Of a DNA stretch of 64,000 bases, positions 17,606 to 27,108 are shown in pieces (position 1 is the first letter of the stretch; each line of letters opens with the position of its first letter). Where the stretch lies: assembly GCA_018970255.1 (NCBI GenBank), contig JAGWWS010000013.1, positions 1 through 64,000 of the forward strand, in the 5' to 3' direction. The stretch is from Verrucomicrobiota bacterium. Lineage in GTDB: Bacteria; Verrucomicrobiota; Verrucomicrobiia; Chthoniobacterales; Terrimicrobiaceae. The position numbers and the translations under genes were made by a program. A model generated the notes under the pieces. That model did no database searches. It was given only the letters and a program-made list of their open reading frames with translations, and was not told where the DNA came from.

Positions 17606-18634
17606 ATGAAAAAAATCTTCATCGGCACGGACAGCGGCGCCACCACATCCAAAACCTGCGGCGTTTTTGAAGACGGCACCCCCGTCACCCTCAACCTCGC
17701 CCAAAGCTCCACCAATTCCCAACTCGGCACCCGCGCCGTCGTGGAAGGCTGGGTCGAGGGCGTCGAAAAATTCCTCCGCGAAAACCAGCTCGCCTGGGAC
17801 CAGGTCTCCGGCGTGGGCCTCGCCATGCCCGGCCCCTACCAGGGCTACGGAATCCTCGACCGCTCGCCGAACCTGCCCGCCGCCTTCGCGGGTTGGAATT
17901 TCCTCGCCGACTACTCCGAAGCCCTCTCGAAAAAAGCCGGCCGCACCCTGCATGTCGTCACGGGCAATGACGGCAACTACGGCGGAGTCGCCGAAGCCGC
18001 CAAAGTGCGCGGCGACAAGAAATGTGGCGTCATCATGCTCGCGCCCGGCTCCGGCCTCGGCGCTGCCTACATCAGCCCCGAAGGCCTCCCGCTCGATGGC
18101 GACACCCTCGCCGGAATGGAAGCCGGCCACATGCCCGCCCCGCTCCAACTCCTCGACCTTCCCCGCTTCACCTGCGGCTGCGGGCGGAATTGGGGCTGCT
18201 TCGAAGCCTACGCCAGCATCTCCGGCCTCCCGCAATACCTCGAACACCTCCTCCCGAAATACCCGGACCACGAGTTCCACCAATCCCCCCTCCCGCTCAA
18301 AGACAAAGTCCTCGCGCTCCGCACCCGCGCGCAAAAGGGCGACGCCCTCGCGCTCGAAATCTTCGACCACCAGGCGAAAGCCCTCGGAATCCATGTGGCC
18401 AACCTCTCGATGGCGCTCGACGCCGAATACATCGTCATCGGCGGCGGCCTGATCGACCCCCACGCCACGACGGAGGAATTCCGCGGGCGCTACCTCGGCG
18501 GCATCCGCGACGCCGCCATGCCCTGGCTCTTCCCGGTGCAGCAGCGCACCGTGAAAATCGTCACCGCCACGCTGGGCGAACTCTCGCAGGCCATCGGCGC
18601 CGCGCTCGTCGCCCTCTACACCTCGCGGAAGTAG
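17606..18634 (+). CDS. ROK-family sugar kinase (glucokinase-like)
   Basis: 342 residues from ATG 17606. ATP-binding GTDSGATTSKT at the start, catalytic-site GNDGNYGG, and the ROK zinc motif CGCGRNWGCFEAYAS. The region IVIGGGLIDPH closes the second lobe. ROK members include glucokinases, N-acetylglucosamine/mannosamine kinases and repressors; there is no helix-turn-helix here, so it is an enzyme. The exact sugar cannot be read from the sequence. A small zinc-ribbon gene follows after 19 bp. Confidence 0.88.
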   Translation: MKKIFIGTDSGATTSKTCGVFEDGTPVTLNLAQSSTNSQLGTRAVVEGWVEGVEKFLRENQLAWDQVSGVGLAMPGPYQGYGILDRSPNLPAAFAGWNFLADYSEALSKKAGRTLHVVTGNDGNYGGVAEAAKVRGDKKCGVIMLAPGSGLGAAYISPEGLPLDGDTLAGMEAGHMPAPLQLLDLPRFTCGCGRNWGCFEAYASISGLPQYLEHLLPKYPDHEFHQSPLPLKDKVLALRTRAQKGDALALEIFDHQAKALGIHVANLSMALDAEYIVIGGGLIDPHATTEEFRGRYLGGIRDAAMPWLFPVQQRTVKIVTATLGELSQAIGAALVALYTSRK

Positions 18635-18653
18635 GCAAAACCCCGCCCAAGCC

Positions 18654-18938
18654 GTGAAACCGCCGCCAGAGGTTTGCCCGGTTTGCGGCGAAGATGTGCC
18701 CCGCCGCGCACAAGCCTGCCCCGAATGCGGTGCCGACCACCTCTCCGGCTGGCGCGAAGATGCAGACACCACCGGCGGCCTCGATTTGCCCGACGGGGAT
18801 TTCGACTACGAAGAATTCACCCGCCGCGAGTTTGGCGGTGGCGGCGCAAAGACGGTTGGCATCCATTGGATTTGGTGGGCCGCCGCCGTCATCCTACTCT
18901 TGGCCCTCCTCTCCCCCCTGCTCCGCGGGCTTTTGTAA
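18654..18938 (+). CDS. Zinc-ribbon membrane protein
   Basis: 94 residues with a GTG start. Two CPxC knuckles (CPVC at residues 8-11, CPEC at 22-25) form a zinc ribbon. An acidic linker follows, and one TM helix (IHWIWWAAAVILLLALLSPLL) ends the protein. Function unknown. Lies downstream of the ROK kinase in the same direction. Confidence 0.7.
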   Translation: MKPPPEVCPVCGEDVPRRAQACPECGADHLSGWREDADTTGGLDLPDGDFDYEEFTRREFGGGGAKTVGIHWIWWAAAVILLLALLSPLLRGLL

Positions 18939-18960
18939 AAAATCGAGCTTCCCGAAAGAC

Positions 18961-19803
18961 TCACTTCGCCGAGAGCCAAGGCGCGTCGCCCTCGGCGGTC
19001 TTCAGCGAATTCATCACAACATAAAGAAGCCCCTCCAGCATCGCAGGAGTCGTCCGATAAACATCGGTCGCATCCGCCGGCGGTTCCCAAGTCGAGGCCG
19101 GCAAAGTTTTCGAGAACGCCACCTCGCGCAAATCCACCACCGCCTTGAAATCCTCCCGCTTCACCTCGACGCGACGCAGCATGTGACCCGGCCCCACCCA
19201 GGCCCGCGTTTGAAAATCCTCAGCCCCCGTCGCCCGCGCCAGCTCGGGCATCAGCCCCGCCGAAAGCACTCGGCACTCCTCGCCGTTCAATTCCTCCACC
19301 TCCGCCACATCGGCGCGCTTCACGGAGAAAAGCGCCGGCAGAAAAATCGCCTGTGCCGGCGTGATTGGCAGAAAAATCGGTGTCGAGAGATTCAGCCCTT
19401 CCTTCGGCTTCACCCGGAATTGCGAAAGCAAAAACTCCGCCTTCTTCCCCGGCACAGCCCAGACTTCATTCCCATTCCGGCAAACGATGAACGTCTCGCC
19501 CAGCACCGGCGCCTCGAGCCTCACCTTGTCGGGAAACTCCACAGCCGCCTTGAGCGTGGCGCCCTTCATCTCCTTCGGCAGACGCCCCTCGGTCTCCGTC
19601 ATCTCGAGCGTCAACACAGCCGCGCGATTCGCTCCGTTCGACTCCGCCAATAGCACACCCCAGAACGGCTGGAAAATTTTCCCGATCACATCGTAGGGAT
19701 TCCCGCGCGGCGGACCTGCCGTCTCCGCCGCCGCATCCAGAGCCGATCCGCAGACCAGCACCAAAGAAAAAACCACCGCCCATCGCGTCTTCATGGATTC
19801 CAT
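18961..19803 (-). CDS. LolA-like exported protein
   Basis: 280 residues. Signal peptide MKTRWAVVFSLVLVCGSALDAAA; the mature protein is predicted beta-rich (LKAAVEFPDKVRLEAPV, EVWAVPGKKAEFLL, ECRVLSAGL, VGPGHMLRRVEVKRED), like outer-membrane lipoprotein sorting proteins. I chose ATG 19803 since GGAGGGGAGGGGGG lies just upstream; ATG 19794 is possible. It is divergent from tolQ. Assignment is by fold pattern only; the family is diverse. Confidence 0.6.
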   Translation of the reverse strand: MESMKTRWAVVFSLVLVCGSALDAAAETAGPPRGNPYDVIGKIFQPFWGVLLAESNGANRAAVLTLEMTETEGRLPKEMKGATLKAAVEFPDKVRLEAPVLGETFIVCRNGNEVWAVPGKKAEFLLSQFRVKPKEGLNLSTPIFLPITPAQAIFLPALFSVKRADVAEVEELNGEECRVLSAGLMPELARATGAEDFQTRAWVGPGHMLRRVEVKREDFKAVVDLREVAFSKTLPASTWEPPADATDVYRTTPAMLEGLLYVVMNSLKTAEGDAPWLSAK

Positions 19804-19923
19804 TTAACCCCCCTCCCCTCCCGCGGAAAAGAATCCTTTTGCAATCCCCTCGCCCGCGGTGTCATTTAACGCCCGAATGCAGCCACGGGTCCCATCGACA
19901 AAACGGGAAGGGCGCCGCGCCCC

Positions 19924-20664
19924 ATGATCGCCTCCGGCCTCGTCTACGCCTTCAGCGAAAGCACGATCGAGGGGAAGATCATCCTCATCGCCCTCTTCCT
20001 GGCCTCGATCTTCAGCTGGTCCGTGATGGTCACGAAGATCCGCTTCCTCGGCTTCTGCAAGCGCCAAAACGAACGCTTCCAGGAACTCTTCCACCGCGAC
20101 CGCCAACCGCTCCTCCTCTTCTCCTCCGGCGTGCGCTTCGAGGGCTCGAACATGTGGGAAATCTATGAGGCCGGCTCGAACGAGCTTTGCATCCAAATGC
20201 TCGGCTCGAACGAGGTCGACGAGACCTTCGACTCGCGCCTGAAGACCGCCGAAAAAATCACGCCCGCCCAAATGCGCGCCGTGCAGGCCGCCATGGAACG
20301 CGCCGTTGGCGAAACCGCGCTCAAGCTCGAGTCGCAGATGATCGTCCTCTCCAGCGCCGTGAGCGGCGCCCCGTTCCTCGGCCTCCTCGGCACGGTCTGG
20401 GGCGTGATGGACGCCTTTGCCGGCATCGCGCAGGCCGGGAATGCCAACCTTGCCGCCATGGCCCCCGGCATTTCGGGATCACTCATCACGACCATCATCG
20501 GCCTCCTCGTCGCCATCCCCGCGATGTTCGGCTACAATTTCCTCGTCACCAGCGTCCGCTCCATGCTCGTGCAGGCGGACAATTTCGCCGCCGAACTCTC
20601 CTCCGAAATCGAGCACCGGTATGTCGAACTCGGCTCCCGCGAGCCCCGGCGCTTCAATCCCTGA
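19924..20664 (+). CDS. tolQ: TolQ/ExbB-type proton channel protein
   Basis: 246 residues with three TM segments: one near residues 20-36 and two in the MotA/TolQ/ExbB domain (LSSAVSGAPFLGLLGTVWGVM and ISGSLITTIIGLLVAIPAM). The channel residues FLGLLGTVWGVMDAF and the Thr/Ile-rich last helix are conserved. It forms a proton-motive-force motor with the next gene product in the inner membrane. Gap to the next gene is 6 bp. tolB and pal are absent, so TolQ versus ExbB naming is uncertain. Confidence 0.9.
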   Translation: MIASGLVYAFSESTIEGKIILIALFLASIFSWSVMVTKIRFLGFCKRQNERFQELFHRDRQPLLLFSSGVRFEGSNMWEIYEAGSNELCIQMLGSNEVDETFDSRLKTAEKITPAQMRAVQAAMERAVGETALKLESQMIVLSSAVSGAPFLGLLGTVWGVMDAFAGIAQAGNANLAAMAPGISGSLITTIIGLLVAIPAMFGYNFLVTSVRSMLVQADNFAAELSSEIEHRYVELGSREPRRFNP

Positions 20665-20670
20665 CCCGCC

Positions 20671-21102
20671 ATGCGCCGCTACTCCTCGCGCCACGGCCTC
20701 CAAACGCTGAGCGAACTCAACATAACCCCGCTCCTCGACCTCGCTTTTGTCCTCCTCATCATTTTCATGATCACCACGCCGCTGATCGAGAACAGCCTCG
20801 ACCTCGTCGTCCCGAAAAGCTCCACGGCGAAAGGCTCCGTGAACCCCGCCGAGGTCCTCACCGTTTCCATCGACAAAAACAATTCCTACAAGCTCAACAA
20901 CGTCCCCGTCTCCGCCACCGAACTCGAATTGGAACTCGCGGCCGCCCGCACCGAAAAACCCGACACCGCCGTCGTCGTCCGCCCGCATTTCGAACTGCCG
21001 GTCCAGCAATTCGTCGCCGCCATGGACATCCTCAACCGCGCAGGCATTTCGAAGGTCGGGGTGATGACCGTCCGCGAGGAATCCGCCGCCCCGCAGCCCT
21101 GA
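20671..21102 (+). CDS. tolR: TolR/ExbD-type biopolymer transport protein
   Basis: 143 residues. Short cytoplasmic N-terminus, one TM helix containing the essential Asp ([19 protein letters not shown], Asp23), and a periplasmic domain ending [15 protein letters not shown]. Pairs with the TolQ-like protein directly upstream; only one base separates its stop from the next start. Confidence 0.92.
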   Translation: MRRYSSRHGLQTLSELNITPLLDLAFVLLIIFMITTPLIENSLDLVVPKSSTAKGSVNPAEVLTVSIDKNNSYKLNNVPVSATELELELAAARTEKPDTAVVVRPHFELPVQQFVAAMDILNRAGISKVGVMTVREESAAPQP

Positions 21103-21103
21103 C

Positions 21104-22030
21104 ATGGCCACACCGAAGTTCCGGCGGAACCTCGTTCTCGTCGCCCTCTTCCACATCGTCCTGATCGCCGCGGTCCTCTGGTTCTCCCGCCGCGAGGAGA
21201 AAAAACCCGAAGGCGAAATCGTCTGGGTGAACCCCGGCTCCTTCACCCAACCGGCAGAGCCCGAAGAGCCCATCGAAGACCCAGAACCCACACCCGAGCC
21301 GACCCCTGAGGAAACCCCGGAGCCCACACCGGAACCGACCCCCGAGCCCACGCCCGAGCCCGAGAAAGAATCCGAAATCGTCGAATCCACCCCGACGCCC
21401 ACGCCGACACCAACACCCACGCCCAAACCGTCCCCCACGCCGACCCCAACCCCGAAGCCCAGCCCCAAGCCTTCGCCAAAGCCGTCCCCGAAACCTTCGC
21501 CCAAACCAAGCCCGAAGCCCTCACCCAAGCCATCCCCGAAACCCAGTCTGAAACCTTCGCCGAAGCCCAGCCCCAAAGCGTCCCCCAAGCCGTCCCCGAA
21601 ACCCTCGCCCAAACCCGCCGCCTCGCCCGCGCCGAAACCCGCCGACGAAGCCGCGAAAGCCGCATTCAAGGAAGCCCGCGACGGCGCCGCAAACGCGAAC
21701 GCCTCCGGCAACGCCACCAAAACCGGCGGTGGCGGAACTTCGAGCGAATTTGGTTGGTATCACGAACTCATCCACGACCGTTTCTTCAGCCAATGGGAGC
21801 AACCCACCTCGATTTTCGAGCAGGACAAATCCTTCGTCTGCACCGTCAAAATCCGAATCGCCCGCGACGGCACAATCACGAGTTCAGAAATCGTCCGCAC
21901 GAGCGGAAACCCGGTCATGGACCAATCGGTGATGGACGCCCTGAAACGCGTGAGCCGCATCGACGCCCCCCCCTCCGCCCTCGGCAACGCCGACGGCTAC
22001 ACCGTGAACATCAACTTCGAGCTGCAGTAG
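21104..22030 (+). CDS. TonB/TolA-like energy transducer with KPSP repeats
   Basis: 308 residues. N-terminal TM anchor ([17 protein letters not shown]), then about 150 residues of Pro-rich linker: PEPT repeats first (acidic), then TPTP, then a run of KPSP repeats (basic, about residues 105-175). The end is a TonB C-terminal domain ([40 protein letters not shown]). The charge switch along the linker is notable and could stretch across the periplasm. It works with TolQ/TolR upstream; its outer-membrane partner is not evident. Confidence 0.88.
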   Translation: MATPKFRRNLVLVALFHIVLIAAVLWFSRREEKKPEGEIVWVNPGSFTQPAEPEEPIEDPEPTPEPTPEETPEPTPEPTPEPTPEPEKESEIVESTPTPTPTPTPTPKPSPTPTPTPKPSPKPSPKPSPKPSPKPSPKPSPKPSPKPSLKPSPKPSPKASPKPSPKPSPKPAASPAPKPADEAAKAAFKEARDGAANANASGNATKTGGGGTSSEFGWYHELIHDRFFSQWEQPTSIFEQDKSFVCTVKIRIARDGTITSSEIVRTSGNPVMDQSVMDALKRVSRIDAPPSALGNADGYTVNINFELQ

Positions 22031-22036
22031 TTTTTT

Positions 22037-22062
22037 CTCTCACGGAGGCACAAAGACACGGA
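22037..22062. repeat. Left 26-bp inverted repeat of GxxExxY element
   Basis: Exact inverted match (26 of 26) to 22453-22478. It starts 7 bases after the tonB stop and ends 3 bases before the GxxExxY stop codon. It belongs to the CACGGAGGCACAAAGACAC repeat type. Confidence 0.9.
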
Positions 22063-22064
22063 CG

Positions 22065-22451
22065 TCAGGGATCGATTGAACCGTTGATTGTTCGAGTGAT
22101 CCCGTCACGCATGAGTGCCTCGCCGAAATTTAAGAGGTAGCCGAGCTTCAGGCCAGTAAGACGGAGGTAGGTGAGCAACTGCTTTTTGTGAGCAGGCGTC
22201 ACACGCTCGACCGATTTGAGTTCCACGATCACCAAGCCTTCAACGATGAGATCCGCCCGGAAGCCTTCTCTGAAGGTTTCCCCTTGGTATTCGATTGGCA
22301 CAGCCACTTGTTTCTGGACTTCTAATCCCCGGCGTTCCAGCGCCCTCGCCAAAGTGACCTCGTAAACAGTCTCCACCAATCCCGGCCCGAGATTCCGATG
22401 CAATTCCACGGCGCAATCCACGATGATCGTGCCAACATCATTCTCCCTCAT
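22065..22451 (-). CDS. GxxExxY protein
   Basis: 128 residues; ELHRNLGPGLVETVYEVTLARAL gives the GxxExxY signature of this PD-(D/E)XK-like family, then EYQGETFREGFRADLIVEGLVIVELKSVE supplies the D...ExK nuclease-like core. Biological role unknown; the family is often multicopy and spotty in environmental bacteria. Here the gene is wrapped so tightly by a perfect inverted repeat that the repeat ends within 3 bases of both the stop and start codons, which suggests a mobile cassette. It sits between the converging tonB and acnA genes, where insertion would be harmless. Confidence 0.88.
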   Translation of the reverse strand: MRENDVGTIIVDCAVELHRNLGPGLVETVYEVTLARALERRGLEVQKQVAVPIEYQGETFREGFRADLIVEGLVIVELKSVERVTPAHKKQLLTYLRLTGLKLGYLLNFGEALMRDGITRTINGSIDP

Positions 22452-22452
22452 C

Positions 22453-22478
22453 TCCGTGTCTTTGTGCCTCCGTGAGAG
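22453..22478. repeat. Right 26-bp inverted repeat of GxxExxY element
   Basis: Mirror of 22037-22062; begins one base after the GxxExxY start codon and lies 7 bases before the acnA stop codon. Confidence 0.9.
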
Positions 22479-22485
22479 GCCTCCT

Positions 22486-25278
22486 TTACTTCGCTTCGGC
22501 GACCAGTTGCCTCAAAACAAACGGCAGGATGCCACCGTGGCGGTAGTAATCGACTTCGATTGGCGTATCGATGCGGAGTTTTACCGTTTGCTCGACCTTG
22601 CTTCCGTCCTTGCGCGTGATGGTGAGCTTGAGGTCTTGGCGGGGCTGGACGCTCTCGCCGAGGCCGGTGATGTCGTAGGTTTCCGTGCCGTCGAGGTTCA
22701 GGGTTTGCGCGCTGACACCGTCGGGGAATTGGAGGGGGAGGACGCCCATGCCGACGAGGTTCGAGCGGTGGATGCGTTCGAAGCTTTGGGCGACGACGGC
22801 TTTCACGCCGAGGAGGCGGGTGCCTTTGGCGGCCCAGTCGCGGCTGGAGCCGGTGCCGTATTCCTGGCCGGCGAAGACGACGAGCGGGGTGCCTTCGGCC
22901 TGGTATTTCATGCAGGCGTCGTAGATGGGCATTTGCTCGCCGCTGGGCTGGTGGACCGTGAGGCCGCCTTCCACGCGGGTGCCGTCGGGTTTCGCGGGGA
23001 TCATGAGGTTTTTGATCCGGACATTGGCGAAGGTGCCGCGGGTCATGACGCGGTCGTTGCCGCGGCGGCTGCCGTAGCTGTTGAAATCGGCGGCTTCGAT
23101 GCCGTTTTCGACGAGGTATTTTCCGGCGGGCGAGCTGGCTTTGATCGCGCCGGCGGGGGAGATGTGGTCGGTGGTGACGCTGTCGCCGAAGATGCCCATG
23201 GCGCGGGCGCCGGTGATGTTGGAAATCGTGCCGGCTTCCATGCCGAAGTTCTCGAAGAACGGCGGCTCCTGGATGTAGGTGCTCTTGCGGTCCCACCCGT
23301 AGATTTGGCCGGTGCTCGAGGGGACTTCGTTCCACTTGGGGTTCTGGTCCGCGAAGCCGGTGTAGAGTTTTTTGAAGACCTCGGGCTTGAGCGCGGCCTG
23401 CATTTCGTTGCGGATTTCCTGGAGGCTGGGCCAGATGTCTTTCAGGAAAACATCCACGCCGTCCTTGTCCTTCGCGATGGGTTCCTTGGTGAGGTCGATG
23501 TCGACGCGGCCGGCGAGGGCGTAGGCGACGACGAGCGGGGGCGACATGAGGAAATTCGCGCGGATGTTTTGGTGGATGCGGGCTTCGAAGTTGCGGTTGC
23601 CGGAGAGGACGGCGGCGGTGACGAGGTCGTTCTCGACAATGGCGCTTTCGATCTCGGGCGCGAGCGGCCCGGAATTCCCGATGCAGGTGGTGCAGCCGTA
23701 GCCGACGATTTGGAACCCGAGCTGGTCGAGGTAGGGCTGGAGGCCGGTGGTTTCGAGGTAGTCCTTCACCACGCGGGAGCCGGGCGCGAGCGAGGTCTTC
23801 ACGGCGGGGTCGACGCGCAGGCCGCGCTGGGCGGCTTTTTTCGCGAGGAGGCCGGCGCCGATCATCACGCTCGGGTTGCTGGTGTTCGTGCAGCTCGTGA
23901 TGGCGGCAATCAGCACCGAGCCGTTGCGGAGGTGGAGGTCGCCCTTGGCATGGGCGGCGGCGATGGCATCGGGGGTCGGGCGGTCATTGACCATTTCGGC
24001 CTCGTCGGCGCTTTGCGGACCGTTGCGTTTGACGGCTGCCGCCTTGGAGAGGTCGTTCGCGCCCTTCCCGTAGCCGCCTTCGGCAACGGACTTCGTGAGC
24101 AGGCTGGTAAAGGTGTTTTTGAGTTCCGGGACATTGATGCGGTCCTGCGGGCGCTTGGGGCCGGCGACGCTCGGTTGGACGGTGGCGAGGTCGAGTTCGA
24201 TGTCCACGCTGTAGGCGATGTCGCCTTTTTTCGGCATGCCGAAGAGGTTTTGCGCCTTGAAGTAGTTTTCGAATGCGCGGCACTGCGCGTCGGTGCGGCC
24301 GGTGGCGGCGAGGTAGTTGACGGATTCGCCATCGACGGGGAAGAAACCCATCGTCGCCCCGTATTCGGGCGCCATGTTCGCAATAGTGGCGCGGTCGGTG
24401 AGCGGAAGGCCCGCGGCGCCCTCGCCGTAGAATTCCACGAATTTGCCCACGACCTTCGCGGCGCGGAGGAGTTGGGTGGCGTGGAGCGCGAGGTCGGTGG
24501 CGGTGACGCCTTCGCGCAGGCGGCCGGTCATGTGGACGCCGACGACTTCGGGCGTGAGGAAATATACTGGCTGGCCGAGCATCCCGGCTTCGGCTTCGAT
24601 TCCGCCCACGCCCCAGCCGACCACGCCGAGGCCGTTGATCATGGTCGTGTGCGAATCGGTGCCGACGAGAGTGTCCGGGTAGTAAACTCCGCCGGCCTCG
24701 AGCACGCCCTTGGCGAGGTATTCGAGGTTCACCTGGTGGACGATGCCGATGCCGGGCGGGACGACGCCGAAGGTTTTGAATGCCTGCTGGCCCCATTTGA
24801 GGAACTGGTAGCGCTCGCGGTTGCGCTGGAATTCCATGTCGAGGTTCAGCTGCAGCGCCTTCGCGGAGCCGTAGAAATCCACCTGCACCGAGTGGTCCAC
24901 CACGAGATCGACAGGCACGAGCGGTTCGATAATGGCGGGATTCGAGCCGAGCTGTTTCACCGCGCTGCGCATGGCGGCGAGGTCCACCAGGAGCGGCACG
25001 CCGGTGAAATCCTGCAACACGATGCGGGCGACGACGAAGGGGATTTCCTCCGGCGCGGGGGCTTTGGCATTCCAATTCGCGAGCGTTTCGACATCGCGGG
25101 CCTGGACTTTTTTCCCGTCGCAATTCCGCAACACGGATTCCAGGACGATGCGGATGCTGACGGGCAGCTTGGAAATTTTCCCGATGCCGGCCTCTTCGAG
25201 GGCGGGAAGCGAGTGGAGTTGGCCGGTTTTTCCGCCGCCGAGGTCGAAGGGGCGGAGCGTGTCGAAGGGTGTGCTCAT
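22486..25278 (-). CDS. acnA: Aconitate hydratase A
   Basis: 930 residues, normal for AcnA, which isomerises citrate to isocitrate in the TCA cycle with a [4Fe-4S] cluster. Cluster cysteines lie in [11 protein letters not shown] and in [13 protein letters not shown]; other signatures are [21 protein letters not shown], the swivel-domain [13 protein letters not shown] and [13 protein letters not shown]. No other TCA genes are near. A 101-bp gap divides it from the divergent thioredoxin-like gene. Confidence 0.97.
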   Translation of the reverse strand: MSTPFDTLRPFDLGGGKTGQLHSLPALEEAGIGKISKLPVSIRIVLESVLRNCDGKKVQARDVETLANWNAKAPAPEEIPFVVARIVLQDFTGVPLLVDLAAMRSAVKQLGSNPAIIEPLVPVDLVVDHSVQVDFYGSAKALQLNLDMEFQRNRERYQFLKWGQQAFKTFGVVPPGIGIVHQVNLEYLAKGVLEAGGVYYPDTLVGTDSHTTMINGLGVVGWGVGGIEAEAGMLGQPVYFLTPEVVGVHMTGRLREGVTATDLALHATQLLRAAKVVGKFVEFYGEGAAGLPLTDRATIANMAPEYGATMGFFPVDGESVNYLAATGRTDAQCRAFENYFKAQNLFGMPKKGDIAYSVDIELDLATVQPSVAGPKRPQDRINVPELKNTFTSLLTKSVAEGGYGKGANDLSKAAAVKRNGPQSADEAEMVNDRPTPDAIAAAHAKGDLHLRNGSVLIAAITSCTNTSNPSVMIGAGLLAKKAAQRGLRVDPAVKTSLAPGSRVVKDYLETTGLQPYLDQLGFQIVGYGCTTCIGNSGPLAPEIESAIVENDLVTAAVLSGNRNFEARIHQNIRANFLMSPPLVVAYALAGRVDIDLTKEPIAKDKDGVDVFLKDIWPSLQEIRNEMQAALKPEVFKKLYTGFADQNPKWNEVPSSTGQIYGWDRKSTYIQEPPFFENFGMEAGTISNITGARAMGIFGDSVTTDHISPAGAIKASSPAGKYLVENGIEAADFNSYGSRRGNDRVMTRGTFANVRIKNLMIPAKPDGTRVEGGLTVHQPSGEQMPIYDACMKYQAEGTPLVVFAGQEYGTGSSRDWAAKGTRLLGVKAVVAQSFERIHRSNLVGMGVLPLQFPDGVSAQTLNLDGTETYDITGLGESVQPRQDLKLTITRKDGSKVEQTVKLRIDTPIEVDYYRHGGILPFVLRQLVAEAK

Positions 25279-25379
25279 GCCGTTTGTTCAAACAGATGGG
25301 CGGGCGGTAGGGCAATACCGGATGCGGTCCCGGCGGGATTTTCCTTGCAATCGGCCCCGCAAACGAACGGACTTCCCCC

Positions 25380-25853
25380 GTGAAGAAAACCCTACTCTCC
25401 CTCGCCCTCGCGGCTTTTGTTTGCTCGGCGCACGCCAGCTACTTCGACGAAATCAAAGGCGACCTCGATGGTCCGGTCGATGGCCCCGCGCCGAAGTTCG
25501 TGGCGTTGTATTTCTCCGCCCACTGGTGCCCGCCGTGCCGGATGTTCACGCCGAAGCTCGTGGAGTGGTATAAGGGCTTCAAGGCGAAGCACCCGGAATT
25601 CGAGATCGTTTTCGTAAGCAGCGACAAAGACGAGGAAGCGATGCGCGAGTATGTGACCGGCGCCGGCATGCCTTGGGCGCTGGCATCATTCAGCAAGGCG
25701 GACAGCGAGGTTTTCCGCAAATACGCCGCCCGCGGCATCCCCTACCTCGTCCTCATCGGCGAGGACGGCAAGGCGCTCACCGCGAAGCCCGGCAACGAGT
25801 GGCAGGACCCCAACGCAGTTATTTCCCAAATCGAAAAAATCGTCGGCGGCTGA
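25380..25853 (+). CDS. Exported thioredoxin-like protein
   Basis: 157 residues with a GTG start. Signal peptide MKKTLLSLALAAFVCSAHA, then a thioredoxin fold with active site YFSAHWCPPCRMFTP and cis-Pro GIPYLVLIGEDGK. WCPPC with the downstream FVSSDKDEEAMREY is typical of the tryparedoxin/nucleoredoxin branch. Probably a periplasmic thiol reductase or disulfide-handling protein. The neighbouring nuoH is 57 bp downstream. Confidence 0.85.
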   Translation: MKKTLLSLALAAFVCSAHASYFDEIKGDLDGPVDGPAPKFVALYFSAHWCPPCRMFTPKLVEWYKGFKAKHPEFEIVFVSSDKDEEAMREYVTGAGMPWALASFSKADSEVFRKYAARGIPYLVLIGEDGKALTAKPGNEWQDPNAVISQIEKIVGG

Positions 25854-25910
25854 GCGCTGCCGCTCTTGCGCCTCGACACCGCGGCACCGGCCGCTTTAAT
25901 CCCACCCGAA

Positions 25911-27098
25911 ATGCCCACCGACATCCTGAACATCCTCATGCAGCCCGAGGTTTTCCTCGTTTGGACCTCGCTGGCGAAAACCATCGGCCTGCTGGCGGTG
26001 ATCCTCGGCCTCGTCTCCTACACCGTGTTCGCCGAGCGGAAGATTTGCGCGTGGATCCAGGACCGCGTGGGCCCCAACCGCACCGGCATCCCCCTCACCG
26101 GCGTCCGCATCCTCGGGCTCGGGCAACCGATTGCCGACGCCCTCAAACTCCTCCTGAAGGAAAACTTCATCCCGGCCGAGGTGAATAAATTCTACTACTA
26201 CATCGCACCGAAACTCTCGATGGTGCCGGCCATCCTCGTCCTGGCGGTCCTGCCCTTCGGAAGCTCGCTCTTCGGCGTCCCGATGGTCATTGCGGACGTC
26301 AATATCGGCGTCCTTTATGTCTTCGCCGTTTCCTCGCTGGGCGTTTACGGCATCGTGCTCGCGGGCTGGGCCTCGAACTCGAAATACCCCTTCCTCGGCG
26401 GCATCCGCTCGAGTTCGCAAATGATCTCCTACGAGCTGGCGCTGGGCCTCTCCGTGATTCCGGTCTTTATGATTTGCGGCACGCTGAGCCTGCCCGAAAT
26501 CGTCCAATGGCAGCGCGAGAACGGCTGGATGGTTTTCCCCTGGTGGCCGAAGGGTTTCGAAATCGAAATGCTCCTCAAGGGCGACTTCACCGCCATCGCG
26601 AAAACCTTCGTCGACGGCATTTCGCTCCCGCGCCTGCTCATCTGGGTTCCAATGCTGATCTCGTTCGTGATTTTCCTCATCGCGATGTTTGCGGAGACGA
26701 ACCGCGCGCCGTTCGACCTTCCCGAGGCCGAGCAGGAACTGGTTGGCGGCTACCACACGGAATACTCCGGCATGGGCTTCGCGCTGTTTTTCCTCGGCGA
26801 ATACGCCGCCATGATCGCCGGATCGGGCGTGATCGTAACGCTCTTCCTCGGCGGCTGGAGCCTTCCGCTGATCCCCGACGGCTCGCTGCCGGGCATCGCG
26901 GGTGTCCTTGCCGGGCTCGTCAATATCGGCGTCTTCTTTGCCAAGGTCATCGCCCTCCTCGTGCTCTTCATCTGGGTGCGCTGGACGGTGCCGCGGTTCC
27001 GCTACGACCAACTGATGAAACTCGGCTGGTATTTCTTCTTCGAACTCGCGCTCGTGAACATTTTCATCACGGCGTTCGTCCTCGCCTACATCCACTGA
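25911..27098 (+). CDS. nuoH: NADH-quinone oxidoreductase subunit H
   Basis: 395 residues from ATG 25911 (the frame is open ~45 bases earlier from a TTG). NuoH/ND1 is the membrane subunit of complex I lining the quinone chamber. VFAERKICAWIQDRVGPNRTG, GGIRSSSQMISYEL and AETNRAPFDLPEAEQELVGGYHTEYSG are the family signatures, with about eight TM helices. No other nuo genes are in the window; hisD follows after 10 bp. The isolated position is unusual for nuoH, which normally sits between nuoG and nuoI. Confidence 0.95.
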   Translation: MPTDILNILMQPEVFLVWTSLAKTIGLLAVILGLVSYTVFAERKICAWIQDRVGPNRTGIPLTGVRILGLGQPIADALKLLLKENFIPAEVNKFYYYIAPKLSMVPAILVLAVLPFGSSLFGVPMVIADVNIGVLYVFAVSSLGVYGIVLAGWASNSKYPFLGGIRSSSQMISYELALGLSVIPVFMICGTLSLPEIVQWQRENGWMVFPWWPKGFEIEMLLKGDFTAIAKTFVDGISLPRLLIWVPMLISFVIFLIAMFAETNRAPFDLPEAEQELVGGYHTEYSGMGFALFFLGEYAAMIAGSGVIVTLFLGGWSLPLIPDGSLPGIAGVLAGLVNIGVFFAKVIALLVLFIWVRWTVPRFRYDQLMKLGWYFFFELALVNIFITAFVLAYIH

Positions 27099-27108
27099 GC
27101 CGACGCGA

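Noticed and set aside
21380-21630. Tandem repeat array or CRISPR
   Set aside because: The periodicity is the KPSP/PTPT-coding linker of the TonB-like gene; there are no spacers or direct repeats of CRISPR size. No CRISPR array seen anywhere.
22423-25383. 986-codon open frame antisense to acnA
   Set aside because: It mirrors the acnA codon pattern in a GC-rich gene and has no family motifs; acnA is complete on the other strand.
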